Shown piece by piece: positions 27,168 through 36,757 of a stretch of DNA of 64,000 bases (positions within the stretch are counted from its first letter, which is position 1; each line of letters starts with the position of its first letter). Where the stretch lies: positions 1 through 64,000 of the forward strand of contig NZ_JAGUCN010000016.1 in assembly GCF_018271975.1 (NCBI RefSeq). Direction: 5' to 3'. Both the position numbers and the translations under genes were made by a program. A model generated the notes under the pieces. That model saw nothing but the letters and a program-made list of their open reading frames with translations. It was not told where the DNA came from and ran no database searches. This DNA is from Carboxylicivirga mesophila (GTDB lineage Bacteria; Bacteroidota; Bacteroidia; Bacteroidales; Marinilabiliaceae).

Positions 27168-27198
27168 TTTGAAATTAAGAGTAAATTCTCTTTATTTG
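27168..27198 (+). promoter_or_regulatory. Candidate promoter of the Met leader-metY unit
   Basis: TTTG (27168-27171), a 19-base spacer, and TTTATTTG (27191-27198) match the Bacteroidota TTTG-N19-TAnnTTTG pattern with one mismatch. The start of transcription would be within a few bases of the leader ATG at 27205, so the leader ORF may be translated from a leaderless or near-leaderless message. Confidence 0.5.
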
Positions 27199-27204
27199 CA
27201 TCTG

Positions 27205-27306
27205 ATGAATAACAATTTATTCCATATTACTTCTACTAAAGTGAATGCCACAAAGGCCATTCATCCTTCTTGTCATATGATGATGTGTATGATGATGACA
27301 CTTTAA
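27205..27306 (+). CDS. Methionine/cysteine-rich leader peptide upstream of metY
   Basis: A 33-codon ORF whose last part reads SCHMMMCMMMTL: six Met and two Cys codons within ten codons, ending 108 bases before metY. The gene downstream makes homocysteine, the methionine precursor, so the codon content matches the pathway as in classical amino-acid leader peptides. UGACAC (27296-27301) can pair with GUGUUA (27307-27312), while GUGU inside the Met run (27285-27288) competes for the same ACAC. AUGAUGUG (27280-27287) can pair with CGCAUCGU (27316-27323). These exclusive pairings overlap the Met codons, so ribosome stalling there would change the fold. No U-rich terminator is visible, so control may be translational or Rho-dependent. 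Confidence 0.75.
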   Translation: MNNNLFHITSTKVNATKAIHPSCHMMMCMMMTL

Positions 27307-27377
27307 GTGTTACAACGCATCGTATCTGAAAATCAAATAAATAATTAGTACAGACCGGTGCGTAAAGCACAGGTAGA

Positions 27378-27398
27378 GGTTAAAACAGAACATTAACC
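27378..27398 (+). promoter_or_regulatory. Hairpin just ahead of the metY start
   Basis: GGTTAA (27378-27383) pairs with TTAACC (27393-27398) around a nine-base loop, ending 16 bases before the metY ATG. A smaller stem GTGC/GCAC lies at 27358-27370. They could form the expression platform of the Met leader; the pairing partners under regulation are not certain. Confidence 0.4.
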
Positions 27399-27402
27399 AT
27401 AA

Positions 27403-28710
<1,308 letters not shown>

Positions 28711-28715
28711 AAAAT

Positions 28716-28750
28716 CAACCATCCGGTACAGTTAATGTATTGGATGGTTG
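28716..28750 (+). terminator. Weak terminator after metY
   Basis: A 9-bp stem CAACCATCC / GGATGGTTG with a 17-base loop, followed by CCATTTTC. It begins five bases after the metY stop and overlaps the start of the hom promoter. Confidence 0.5.
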
Positions 28751-28769
28751 CCATTTTCATGTACATTTG
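28740..28769 (+). promoter_or_regulatory. Promoter of hom
   Basis: TTG (28740-28742), a 19-base spacer, and TACATTTG (28762-28769) fit the Bacteroidota housekeeping promoter pattern exactly at the -7 box. A hairpin ACAAACC/GGTTTGT (28793-28811) then ends 13 bases before the hom ATG. It suggests that hom is transcribed independently of the Met leader. Confidence 0.6.
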
Positions 28770-28824
28770 TAAGGCAAAATAAAAACCAACAGACAAACCA
28801 TAAGGGTTTGTAAAAACAAAAACC

Positions 28825-30021
28825 ATGAAACAAAAACTAAACATCGGCCTTTTTGGATTTGGTGTAGTGGGACAGGGACTATATGATGTGCTCAAAACAA
28901 GTCCGGCCTTTGATTCAGAGATTTCTAAAATCTGCGTTAAAAACAAAAAAGAACGTTCTTTACCAGAAAGCTACTTCTGCTATAATCCTGACGAAATACT
29001 GGATGATCCGACTATCAATACGGTTGTTGAATTGATTGATAATGCAGATGAGGCCTATCGCATAGTAAAAAAAGCCCTGCAGAGTGGAAAGCATGTTGTA
29101 TCGGCCAATAAAAAGATGCTGGCAGAAAACATGGCTGAAATGATTCAGTTACAGAAAGAGAATAATGTATCTCTGTTGTATGAGGCTTCGGCCTGCGGAA
29201 GTATACCGGTTATCAGAAGCTTGGAGGAGTATTACGATAACGACCTTCTTTTATCAGTAACGGGCATATTAAACGGATCATCTAACTATATTCTTTCAAA
29301 AATATTTGATCACGATCAATCCTATGATACCGCACTAAAAGATGCGCAAAAATTAGGCTTTGCCGAAAGTGATCCCACCTTCGATGTTGAAGGATATGAC
29401 TCTTTGTATAAACTTATTATACTCACCTTGCATAGCTTTGGCTCCATCATTAAACCCGATGATGTTCTAACCTATGGCATATCAAATATCTCTGATTTTG
29501 ATATTCAGTATGCTCGTGAGAAAGGCTATAAAATAAAGCTGGTTGGCCAGGTCGAACGACTGGATGGTAACAATATCACACTGTTTGTACTTCCTCGCTT
29601 TGTTCGTAAAGACAAATACATCTATAGTGTTGAAGATGAGTTTAATGGAGTAGTAATCAAAGGTAAGGCCTACGATAAGCAGTTTATGTTTGGAAAAGGG
29701 GCAGGTGCACATCCAACAGGCTCGGCAGTACTATCAGACATTACAGCTCTTGCGCATAACTATGCATACGAGTATAAGAAAATGAAATACGCCGAAGATT
29801 TTAATTATTCAAAAGAGCACCAGGTGGAATTGTATTTAAGATATTCTGATGCATCTGTACTCGACAACTTCAATTTTGAATCCATTACAGAAGAATACAA
29901 AGGTCCTGAATATAGTTACAAAATTGGCTTTATTAAACTAGCCGAATTACTCAAAATAAAAGACCAATTGCGCAGTCTGGATATCTTTATGGGTATTACC
30001 GGCAAGTCACTCAATTATTAG
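28825..30021 (+). CDS. hom: Homoserine dehydrogenase
   Basis: A 398-residue enzyme reducing aspartate semialdehyde to homoserine, the branch point to threonine and methionine. The NAD(P)-binding fold begins GLFGFGVVGQGLYDVL. The catalytic region contains SANKKMLAENMAEM, LYEASACGSIPVIRSLEEYY, GILNGSSNYIL, and the substrate-site motif GFAESDPTFDVEGYDSLYKLIILT. It is a stand-alone dehydrogenase without an aspartokinase fusion. It lies 114 bases after metY, supplying homoserine to the same pathway, and has its own promoter. Confidence 0.95.
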   Translation: MKQKLNIGLFGFGVVGQGLYDVLKTSPAFDSEISKICVKNKKERSLPESYFCYNPDEILDDPTINTVVELIDNADEAYRIVKKALQSGKHVVSANKKMLAENMAEMIQLQKENNVSLLYEASACGSIPVIRSLEEYYDNDLLLSVTGILNGSSNYILSKIFDHDQSYDTALKDAQKLGFAESDPTFDVEGYDSLYKLIILTLHSFGSIIKPDDVLTYGISNISDFDIQYAREKGYKIKLVGQVERLDGNNITLFVLPRFVRKDKYIYSVEDEFNGVVIKGKAYDKQFMFGKGAGAHPTGSAVLSDITALAHNYAYEYKKMKYAEDFNYSKEHQVELYLRYSDASVLDNFNFESITEEYKGPEYSYKIGFIKLAELLKIKDQLRSLDIFMGITGKSLNY

Positions 30022-30030
30022 AATAAAACG

Positions 30031-30888
30031 CTATACATCTAACGAATCAATATGCACAGTAGCTTGTATATTGGTTCGTTTTTTTATAATCACCTCATAG
30101 GCAGTGGCAATATCATGCGCGCGTTTAATACTATAATCACCCGGTAAACGAATATGTAAGGTCATCTCAGTATGATGCCCATACTGATGCACTAAAAAAT
30201 GGTGCGGATGAATATCAAAATCAGTAACTTCTGGTGCCAGAGCAATTATTTCACCGCGTAAATCATCATCAATCCGTTCGCCCAGCAAGTGACTGATATT
30301 TTCCTTTAAAATAGAGTAGGTGGTATAGAACAATAGCAAGGATACCAGAATACCTAATGCGCCATCAATCCACCAATAGTATTGTCCGAAGAAAATACCC
30401 ACGAGAATAACAAGCGATGAAATAGCATCAGAGCGGTGATGCCAACCATCAGCTACCATGGATTTAGACTTGGTTTTATTACCAATACGAATGGAATACT
30501 GAGCCATAAACTCTTTGACCAGCAATGATATAATAGTAACCACAATGGCAATCATTCCATATTTTACTTCACTACGGCTTTGTAATTTAAGAATAGATTC
30601 TTTTAAAAAGCTGAAACCGATAATAGCCAATAGCATTCCAACGACAATGGACGCCAGCACCTCGGCTCGTCCATGACCATAAGGATGCTCTTTATCAGCG
30701 GGTTTAGCAGACACTTTAAGGCCAATTAAAACAGCCACTGATGAGATACTGTCGCTTAAGGTATGCCAGGCATCAGCGATAATAGCTACCGAAGAGCTGA
30801 CCATTCCTGCCCAAAACTTAATTCCAAACAGAAGAATATTGAGAATAATAGAACCGTATGTAGCAATAATGCCTTTTTTATTTTTCAT
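30031..30888 (-). CDS. Cation diffusion facilitator (CDF) family transporter
   Basis: A 285-residue divalent-cation/proton antiporter with six predicted membrane helices. The metal-site His/Asp residues appear in helix 2 (AIIADAWHTLSDSISS, about 36-51) and helix 5 (SMVADGWHHRSDAISS, about 142-157). The C-terminal cytoplasmic domain (about 205-285) has the usual small alpha/beta fold (FDIHPHHFLVHQYGHHTEMTLHIRLPGD). Substrates in the family are Zn2+, Fe2+, Mn2+ or Co2+; the HxxxD-type sites suggest Zn or Fe, but this is not certain. Converges on hom with a nine-base gap and no clear terminator, so read-through is possible. Confidence 0.93.
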   Translation of the reverse strand: MKNKKGIIATYGSIILNILLFGIKFWAGMVSSSVAIIADAWHTLSDSISSVAVLIGLKVSAKPADKEHPYGHGRAEVLASIVVGMLLAIIGFSFLKESILKLQSRSEVKYGMIAIVVTIISLLVKEFMAQYSIRIGNKTKSKSMVADGWHHRSDAISSLVILVGIFFGQYYWWIDGALGILVSLLLFYTTYSILKENISHLLGERIDDDLRGEIIALAPEVTDFDIHPHHFLVHQYGHHTEMTLHIRLPGDYSIKRAHDIATAYEVIIKKRTNIQATVHIDSLDV

Positions 30889-30930
30889 AATTCACTTTCA
30901 AAATTTTGATTTAAACAATTATGTCAGCCA

Positions 30931-32064
30931 TTATTCTTCATCAACATAAAAAAAATCTGAAATAATGCGGTCGGTAATCATTTTTTTATCTTCAGCCACA
31001 CAACAATACGCATTATTAACCAACACATTACTTTTAGAGAGCTGATTTGACAGTTCTGCATTAAAAAATTTAATGATGGACGAATTGAATTGTCGTACCG
31101 CTTCCATCAGCAATCCCTTTGATGTTCTTAAACCCAGCATGATTAGTTCGTTATAACGATCCGATTCAGTTAATATTTCGTCCTCAAAATATTCAGTTCC
31201 TGACTTTAAGGCTTTTATGTATTTCTGCACATGATTAACATTCCAACGCCGATTGGTTCCATCAAAGGAATGCGCTGACGGACCCAAGCCTAAATATTTT
31301 TTTCCTGTCCAGTAATTACTGTTGTGCTTTGATTCCAGGCCTGATAAAGCAAAATTTGAAATTTCATAATGCTCGAATCCAGCCTTTACCAATTCCTTCA
31401 CCAGGTAGTCAAATTGTTTAACACTGGCGGCTTCGGGCACTTCTTTTAGCTTACCTTTTTTAAGATAATCGTAATATAAAGTACCTTTCTCAAAAGTAAG
31501 ATGGTAAGCCGAAATATGCTGCACCTTGCTTTCAATAGCCATACGCACATTGGCTTGCCATTCATCAAACTTCATATAAGGCAAGCCGTATATCAGATCA
31601 ATACTCATATTATCAATCCCATTTTCCTTGGCTATTTGAATAGCTTCAACTGCTTGTAGAGCATTGTGACGCCGATTCATTTGTCGAAGGTGTGTATCAA
31701 AAAAACTTTGAATACCCATGCTTAAGCGATTGACACCTAAATCAACAATACCTTTAATGTACGTCTCGCTCACATCATCTGGATTAACTTCCAGGGTCAG
31801 TTCAATAACCTCTTTAAGTGAGGTGTATTGATTGATACGATCTAAAATAACTTTTAGCTCTGAAACAGTAAGTGTGGAGGGGGTACCACCACCAAAATAA
31901 ATGGTTTCAATCCTTTCTTTTAACAAAAAAGCAGATTGATTGTCTATTTCTTTACAAAGAGCTTTAATATATTCGTCTTTGAATTGTTGATCCGTAGTTT
32001 TGTAAAAATCGCAATATGAACAACGCGTATAACAAAACGGAACATGTATGTAAATGCCTGCCAT
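30931..32064 (-). CDS. hemW: Radical SAM heme chaperone HemW-type protein
   Basis: A 377-residue radical-SAM protein of the HemN/HemW family. The cluster motif is CYTRCSYCDFYK (about residues 11-22), preceded by YIHVPF. FGGGTPSTL, SMGIQSF and DLIYGLP are also present. The short N-terminus and the missing fourth Cys of HemN favour HemW (heme insertion) over true anaerobic coproporphyrinogen oxidase. Divergent from the VanZ-like gene across a 103-base region that contains a consensus parS. Confidence 0.9.
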   Translation of the reverse strand: MAGIYIHVPFCYTRCSYCDFYKTTDQQFKDEYIKALCKEIDNQSAFLLKERIETIYFGGGTPSTLTVSELKVILDRINQYTSLKEVIELTLEVNPDDVSETYIKGIVDLGVNRLSMGIQSFFDTHLRQMNRRHNALQAVEAIQIAKENGIDNMSIDLIYGLPYMKFDEWQANVRMAIESKVQHISAYHLTFEKGTLYYDYLKKGKLKEVPEAASVKQFDYLVKELVKAGFEHYEISNFALSGLESKHNSNYWTGKKYLGLGPSAHSFDGTNRRWNVNHVQKYIKALKSGTEYFEDEILTESDRYNELIMLGLRTSKGLLMEAVRQFNSSIIKFFNAELSNQLSKSNVLVNNAYCCVAEDKKMITDRIISDFFYVDEE

Positions 32065-32073
32065 TACTAGGAT

Positions 32074-32089
32074 TGTTTCACGTGAAACA
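32074..32089. other. parS site (ParB/Spo0J binding)
   Basis: TGTTTCACGTGAAACA, a perfect 16-bp palindrome equal to the bacterial parS consensus, in the short intergenic region between hemW and the VanZ-like gene. ParB loaded here would organise origin-region segregation. Confidence 0.85.
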
Positions 32090-32167
32090 TTGAAAAACAG
32101 TGTTTTATTAACGGGTTATCAACACTTTTTAAACATTTAAACCAAAGTTATTAACAAACCAATTCCA

Positions 32168-32593
32168 ATGATTTACTATTTTAAAAAATACCATAAAACA
32201 CTTAGTATTATTTTCATCATTACACTGTTAAGCTTAATTAATACATCAAAAATTAAACCCGATGACCTCAGTTTAATACCACACTTCGACAAAATTGTTC
32301 ATTTCTTGATGTACTTCACTTTGGGTTTTGTATTTATGTTTGAATACTACATTCATCATCATCAAACAATCACCCGAATCTCAAAAATATTGATTCTACC
32401 GCTGCTTTATGGTGGTTTGATGGAGCTACTGCAAATTTCTGTTACAACTTACAGAAGTGGTGACTGGTGGGACATGCTAGCCAATGGCTGTGGTATACTA
32501 ACTGCTTACTTTATAGTAAAATCATTAAGGAATAACACCTTTTTTCGCAAATGGATGTTATTCCCACTGAAGCAACCAATGTTTAAAGCTTGA
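32168..32593 (+). CDS. VanZ-family membrane protein
   Basis: A 141-residue protein with about four hydrophobic helices and the VanZ-like signature (IPHFDKIVHFLMYFTLGFVF, about 37-56; ELLQISVTTYRSGDWWDMLANGCG near 95-118). VanZ-like proteins are membrane proteins of uncertain function; some confer low-level teicoplanin resistance by an unclear route. The C-terminal codons overlap the 3' end of the convergent Rrf2 gene by 11 bases. The gene lies right beside parS. Confidence 0.85.
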   Translation: MIYYFKKYHKTLSIIFIITLLSLINTSKIKPDDLSLIPHFDKIVHFLMYFTLGFVFMFEYYIHHHQTITRISKILILPLLYGGLMELLQISVTTYRSGDWWDMLANGCGILTAYFIVKSLRNNTFFRKWMLFPLKQPMFKA

Positions 32594-33026
32594 TATAATC
32601 TGATTTATCTTCCATATTACTAAGAATCTTTGCAATCGTTTCAGACGTGAAGAAATCATACATCTGCTTACGAATGGCACTGTACTGATCATGCACCGGA
32701 CAGGCATACCCATCGCTGTTATTACTTTTACACGAATGCATACCAATCAGGCAATTAGTAAATACATCACTACCATCAATGATTGAAACAATATCGTAAA
32801 GAGTAATATCTTCGGCTGCCCTGCCTATACTAAAACCACCGTGCGGTCCTTTAGTACTTTTAAGTAACTTTTGCTTAGCCAGACTTTGTAAAATTTTTCC
32901 GAGAAATGGAGTGGGAATATCTAAATCTTTTGATATCTGTTTAATCCCTATTTTTTTACCATCTTCATCATTAACAGCCAGGTATATAACTGCACGGATA
33001 GCGTACTTACATGTGTTTGATAACAT
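32583..33026 (-). CDS. Rrf2-family transcriptional regulator
   Basis: A 147-residue winged-helix regulator. The N-terminal HTH (about 5-65) reads KYAIRAVIYLAVNDEDGK and ISKDLDIPTPFLGKILQSLAK, with the wing STKGPHGGFSIGR. Three cysteines (C-x6-C-x9-C, in TNCLIGMHSC and YACPVH at about 91-110) resemble the cluster ligands of IscR/NsrR/RsrR-type members, so an Fe-S sensing role is possible. It lies 45 bases downstream of the LutB-like gene on the same strand and could be co-transcribed with it. Targets are unknown. Confidence 0.88.
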   Translation of the reverse strand: MLSNTCKYAIRAVIYLAVNDEDGKKIGIKQISKDLDIPTPFLGKILQSLAKQKLLKSTKGPHGGFSIGRAAEDITLYDIVSIIDGSDVFTNCLIGMHSCKSNNSDGYACPVHDQYSAIRKQMYDFFTSETIAKILSNMEDKSDYIKL

Positions 33027-33071
33027 TTCTATTGAGTTTGTGGCTAAGGTAATAAAATCATTAAAAAACCT

Positions 33072-34442
33072 TTATCTCTTTAAATGCTTTTTCCACTGAG
33101 CATTAAATGTTTTTGAAGCAAAAGGTGATAATGATTTTTGTTTACCAATAAATGAAGATGCAAACCTACGTGCCAACCACATGTTAAAACGACCTCCTAT
33201 TCTATTCATTAGAAGTCTGTTTTTGAGTGTATTATACAAAAACACGCCAACTGACTTTTCGGATAAACCTTGGTGAGGCTGCGCTTTCTGACGATTGTAT
33301 AGGAGTAACTTGGTAAGCGGAATTTTAACAGGGCAAACCTCTTCACATTTTCCGCATAATGAAGACGCAAAACTTAAATGATTATAGCCTTCAAAACCAT
33401 TTAAGTATGGTGAAATGACCGAACCAACCGGACCACTGTAAGTGGTATTGTATGTATAGCCTCCAATATTTTTATATACCGGGCAGGCATTCAAACAAGC
33501 GCCACAGCGAATACATTTCAAAGCATCTTTGGCAGTCGAATTTTGATACAATTCCGTTCGCTTATTATCCAGTAAAAAGATGACCATTCTCTCTGGTCCA
33601 TCTACTTCGTCATCTTTTTTAGGTCCGAAAAACAAGTTGCTGTAAACGGTTAATTGCTGACCCGTTCCATGCGCCGCCAGTAAAGGCCAAAATAATGGTA
33701 AATCGCTGATACCAGGCAGTATTTTTTCAATACCGGTAATTACAATGTGTAATTTTGGAAAAGAAGCTGACAAAAACGCATTGCCTTCATTTTCGGTAAC
33801 AGCTACAGCTCCTTCGGCGGCGCATAAAAAATTAGCGCCGGTTATTCCTACATTCGCATTGATAAACTTTTCGCGCAATAACTTTCTTACAAAACCAGTC
33901 AGTTGTTCGGCTGATAAATCAGGATCTGTTTTAAAATGCTGATGGAATAAGTCAGCAATATCCTGCTTTGATTTGTGCATGGCCGGAGTAACAATATGAT
34001 ATGGTTTTTCTCCAGCCACCTGCACAATAAATTCACCTAAATCGGTTTCAACAGATTCAATTCCTTCCTGACTAAGGTACTGATTGAGTTCAATTTCTTC
34101 AGTCACCATTGATTTACTCTTAACAAGCGTTTTACATTGCTCACTATGCAATAAATCAACTAACTGCTTAATTAACTGATCTGTATTCTCGGCCCAAAGG
34201 ACTTCAGCTCCGTTATCAACAGCATTTTGTTCAAACTGCAATAATAACTCAGGAAGCTTCTGTATCACATACTCTTTAACTGATGCAGCATTAGACTTTG
34301 CCAGTTCTAAATCGCCATAACGTGCTTTTCCCACAACCACAGCAGCATCATACTTCGCCATATTATAGCGAATAATCTGCCGGTGATGCAAATCGTGCGC
34401 TATACGCTCAGCATCCAGTTTAAAAGCATGTTTGTAATTCAA
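33072..34442 (-). CDS. LutB-like LUD-domain iron-sulfur protein
   Basis: A 456-residue protein of the lactate-utilisation B family. The LUD domain (about 60-300) is followed by a ferredoxin-like pair of 4Fe-4S motifs (CIRCGACLNACPVY, about 311-324, and CGKCEEVCPV, about 361-370) and a helical tail. In the full LutABC complex LutB passes electrons from L-lactate oxidation. LutA and LutC are not adjacent here, so the protein may work with partners elsewhere or in another oxidation. Preceded by rpiB and followed by the Rrf2 gene, all on the same strand. Confidence 0.9.
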   Translation of the reverse strand: MNYKHAFKLDAERIAHDLHHRQIIRYNMAKYDAAVVVGKARYGDLELAKSNAASVKEYVIQKLPELLLQFEQNAVDNGAEVLWAENTDQLIKQLVDLLHSEQCKTLVKSKSMVTEEIELNQYLSQEGIESVETDLGEFIVQVAGEKPYHIVTPAMHKSKQDIADLFHQHFKTDPDLSAEQLTGFVRKLLREKFINANVGITGANFLCAAEGAVAVTENEGNAFLSASFPKLHIVITGIEKILPGISDLPLFWPLLAAHGTGQQLTVYSNLFFGPKKDDEVDGPERMVIFLLDNKRTELYQNSTAKDALKCIRCGACLNACPVYKNIGGYTYNTTYSGPVGSVISPYLNGFEGYNHLSFASSLCGKCEEVCPVKIPLTKLLLYNRQKAQPHQGLSEKSVGVFLYNTLKNRLLMNRIGGRFNMWLARRFASSFIGKQKSLSPFASKTFNAQWKKHLKR

Positions 34443-34448
34443 AACAGA

Positions 34449-34889
34449 TTACTTAACAGGTATTTTTTCAATACGTTTTTGATGACGACCACCTTCAAAC
34501 TCAGTATTAACAAACTTATCAACAATGTTGATAGCTTCTTCAATTGATACGTAACGTCCTGGAACAGTGCATACATTGGCGTCATTATGCAATCGGGCCA
34601 TTTCAGAGATTTCAACATTCCAACATAAAGCAGCACGGATACCCTGGTGCTTGTTAGCTGTCATGTTAATACCATTACCACTTCCACACACAGCGATACC
34701 AATTTCGTACTCTTTGTTTTCTACAGCAGTGGCCATAGGATGCGCATAATCAGCATAATCAGTGCTGTCTTCCGAGTATGTACCATAATCTTTAACGGTA
34801 ATGTTGTTTTTTTCTAAGTACGCCTTGATGGCTTCTTTAACCGGAAAACCGGCATGGTCGGCTGCTAATGCTATTGATTTGAATATCAT
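34449..34889 (-). CDS. rpiB: Ribose-5-phosphate isomerase B
   Basis: A 146-residue RpiB/LacA/LacB enzyme that interconverts ribose-5-phosphate and ribulose-5-phosphate. AADHAGFPVKEAI near the N-terminus, the catalytic Cys in AVCGSGNGINMTANK (about 66-80), RAALCWNVE and the VPGRYVS region are all typical, and the length is standard. The stop is six bases before the start of the LutB-like gene, which suggests co-transcription. Divergent from nadA across a 458-base AT-rich region. Confidence 0.94.
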   Translation of the reverse strand: MIFKSIALAADHAGFPVKEAIKAYLEKNNITVKDYGTYSEDSTDYADYAHPMATAVENKEYEIGIAVCGSGNGINMTANKHQGIRAALCWNVEISEMARLHNDANVCTVPGRYVSIEEAINIVDKFVNTEFEGGRHQKRIEKIPVK

Positions 34890-35347
34890 GTTGTTTTTTT
34901 TGCAAAGATAATGATGCTTTAGTCATTTTAAAACATGTTAAAAAACCTCTGAATAAGTGTTGGAAACTTGTGAACTCTCTTTCAATACTTTTTAAAAAAT
35001 AGAATTGCTATTTACATGAAAAATTACAATACAAGCAAGCATTTGAATTAATTGTGTTGGTAACCAATCTTTTTTAATCTCACTTTTGAACCGTTTTTAA
35101 CTTCGCTTTAAACACTATCCACCAAAGAAATTATTAAATTTGAAGCCTATTAACAATTTGTTGATATAGTCTAAAAGCTAATTAATATCAATAAATTAAC
35201 AGATTTTAAACATGTTAATAAGCCGTTAGTATTGGTTTCTCTCAATCTGATAACTATTCATCCAACGATTTTTAGAAATAAATACTAACCTTTCTAACAG
35301 GATATCATTATTACTATATTTTTTAAATTCTTTTCTATTATATAAAT
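34890..35347. other. 458-bp AT-rich divergent intergenic region (candidate oriC)
   Basis: No gene is visible. The region is visibly A+T-dominated and has near-matches to DnaA boxes (CTATCCACC at 35115; the complement of TGTTGATAT at 35159) and repeated AAACATGTTA (about 34931 and 35210). It separates minus-strand genes (rpiB, lutB-like, rrf2) from an unbroken plus-strand run (nadA onward), and a consensus parS lies about 3 kb away. This fits an origin but is not proof; promoters for rpiB and nadA must also be here. Confidence 0.35.
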
Positions 35348-36343
35348 ATGAATATAAAGGATAGTTGGTTGAAAAGTGGATATGTGGACGAACCGGTTCC
35401 AACTAATATCGATATCAAAAAAGAGATCATTCGTTTAAAGGAGGAGAAGGACGCCATTATAATGGCGCATTTCTATCAAAAGAACGAAATACAGGACATC
35501 GCAGACTTTGTTGGGGATAGTTTAGCCTTGGCACAAGAAGCGGCTAAAACAGACGCTAAAATCATTGTTTTAGCAGGTGTACACTTTATGGGTGAAACTG
35601 CTAAAATATTATCGCCCGATAAACTGGTATTGGTTCCGGATTTAAATGCCGGTTGTAGCTTGGCTGATAGTTGTCCGCCAGATGCCTTTAATAGCTTTGT
35701 TGAAAAGCATCCTGATCATACGGTTTTAACCTATGTAAATACCACTGCAAAAATAAAGGCCTTGTCTGATATTGTGGTGACTTCTACCAATGCAAAAAAT
35801 ATTGTGGATAGTTTACCAAAGGATGAAAAGATTATTTTTGGTCCTGATAGAAACCTCGGAAACTATCTCAATAGTATTTCAGGGCGAGATATGGTATTGT
35901 GGGATGGAGCGTGTCATGTGCATGAGAAGTTTTCGGTTGAAAAGATAGTAGATTTAAAGAAAAAACATCCTGATGCCCTGGTTTTAGCACATCCTGAATG
36001 TAAGAAACCACTTTTGTTACTGGCCGATTATGTGGGTAGTACAGCAGCTCTGTTAAAATATTCAATAAAGAGTGAGGCCAATGAATTTATTGTGGCAACT
36101 GAGTCGGGTATTATTCACCAGATGCAAAAAGAGAGTCCTGGTAAGACATTTATTCCTGCGCCACCTAATGATTCAACGTGTGCTTGTAATGATTGCGAAT
36201 ACATGAAACTAAATTCTTTGGAAAAACTATATAATGCTTTAAAATATGAATGGCCTTCAATTGATGTGGATGAGGACATCAGGATAGAGGCTGTAAAACC
36301 TATTAATAGGATGCTTGATATTTCGAAAAAAGCCGGCCTATAA
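35348..36343 (+). CDS. nadA: Quinolinate synthase A
   Basis: A 331-residue 4Fe-4S enzyme condensing iminoaspartate with dihydroxyacetone phosphate to quinolinate in de novo NAD synthesis. Family motifs seen are AIIMAHFYQ near residue 40, the cluster ligands in AGCSLADSC, the AHPEC block, and CACNDCEYM in the C-terminal third. Length is normal. First gene of a long co-directional run; the response-regulator gene follows by 18 bases. Confidence 0.96.
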   Translation: MNIKDSWLKSGYVDEPVPTNIDIKKEIIRLKEEKDAIIMAHFYQKNEIQDIADFVGDSLALAQEAAKTDAKIIVLAGVHFMGETAKILSPDKLVLVPDLNAGCSLADSCPPDAFNSFVEKHPDHTVLTYVNTTAKIKALSDIVVTSTNAKNIVDSLPKDEKIIFGPDRNLGNYLNSISGRDMVLWDGACHVHEKFSVEKIVDLKKKHPDALVLAHPECKKPLLLLADYVGSTAALLKYSIKSEANEFIVATESGIIHQMQKESPGKTFIPAPPNDSTCACNDCEYMKLNSLEKLYNALKYEWPSIDVDEDIRIEAVKPINRMLDISKKAGL

Positions 36344-36361
36344 AAAATAACCTAACCCAGA

Positions 36362-36751
36362 ATGGAAAGACTCGAACAACCTGTATCTGTTTTATTAGTT
36401 GAAGATAATGTGCTCAATCAGAAGCTCATTTTCCTTAATTTGTCCAAATATGGCTTTAAGATTGATATTGCCAATCATGGTAAAGAAGCTTTGGATAAAT
36501 TGGAACATGGGCAGTATGATCTGATTTTGATGGACTTAATGATGCCAATAATGGATGGTTTGGAAACGACCGTAGCTATTCGTGAAAAAGAAAAGTGTAG
36601 TAACGAACACATGCCTATTGTTGGCTTAACAGCTAATACCTATGATGCTGACCGCGAAAAGTGTTTATCCTACGGGATGGATGAGTACATGGCAAAACCA
36701 TTTGATTTGCAGGAGTTTTTCGATAACCTCAAAAAATTAAATATAATTTAG
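36362..36751 (+). CDS. Single-domain response regulator
   Basis: A 129-residue CheY-like receiver with nothing attached. The acidic pocket (VLLVEDNVLN), phospho-acceptor Asp in LILMDLMMPIMDG (about residue 58), Thr in VGLTANTY and Lys in YMAKPFD are all present, so it should be phosphorylatable. No sensor kinase is adjacent. Receivers of this sort usually pass phosphoryl groups or act by protein contact. It sits six bases before ruvB. Confidence 0.93.
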   Translation: MERLEQPVSVLLVEDNVLNQKLIFLNLSKYGFKIDIANHGKEALDKLEHGQYDLILMDLMMPIMDGLETTVAIREKEKCSNEHMPIVGLTANTYDADREKCLSYGMDEYMAKPFDLQEFFDNLKKLNII

Positions 36752-36757
36752 TCATAA

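Noticed and set aside
27307-27400. A SAM or other riboswitch ahead of metY
   Set aside because: The sequence does not show any SAM-I, SAM-II or other known aptamer core that I can recognise, whereas the Met-codon ORF explains the arrangement.
30022-30030. Terminator between hom and the CDF gene
   Set aside because: Only nine bases separate the two convergent stops and no hairpin is seen.
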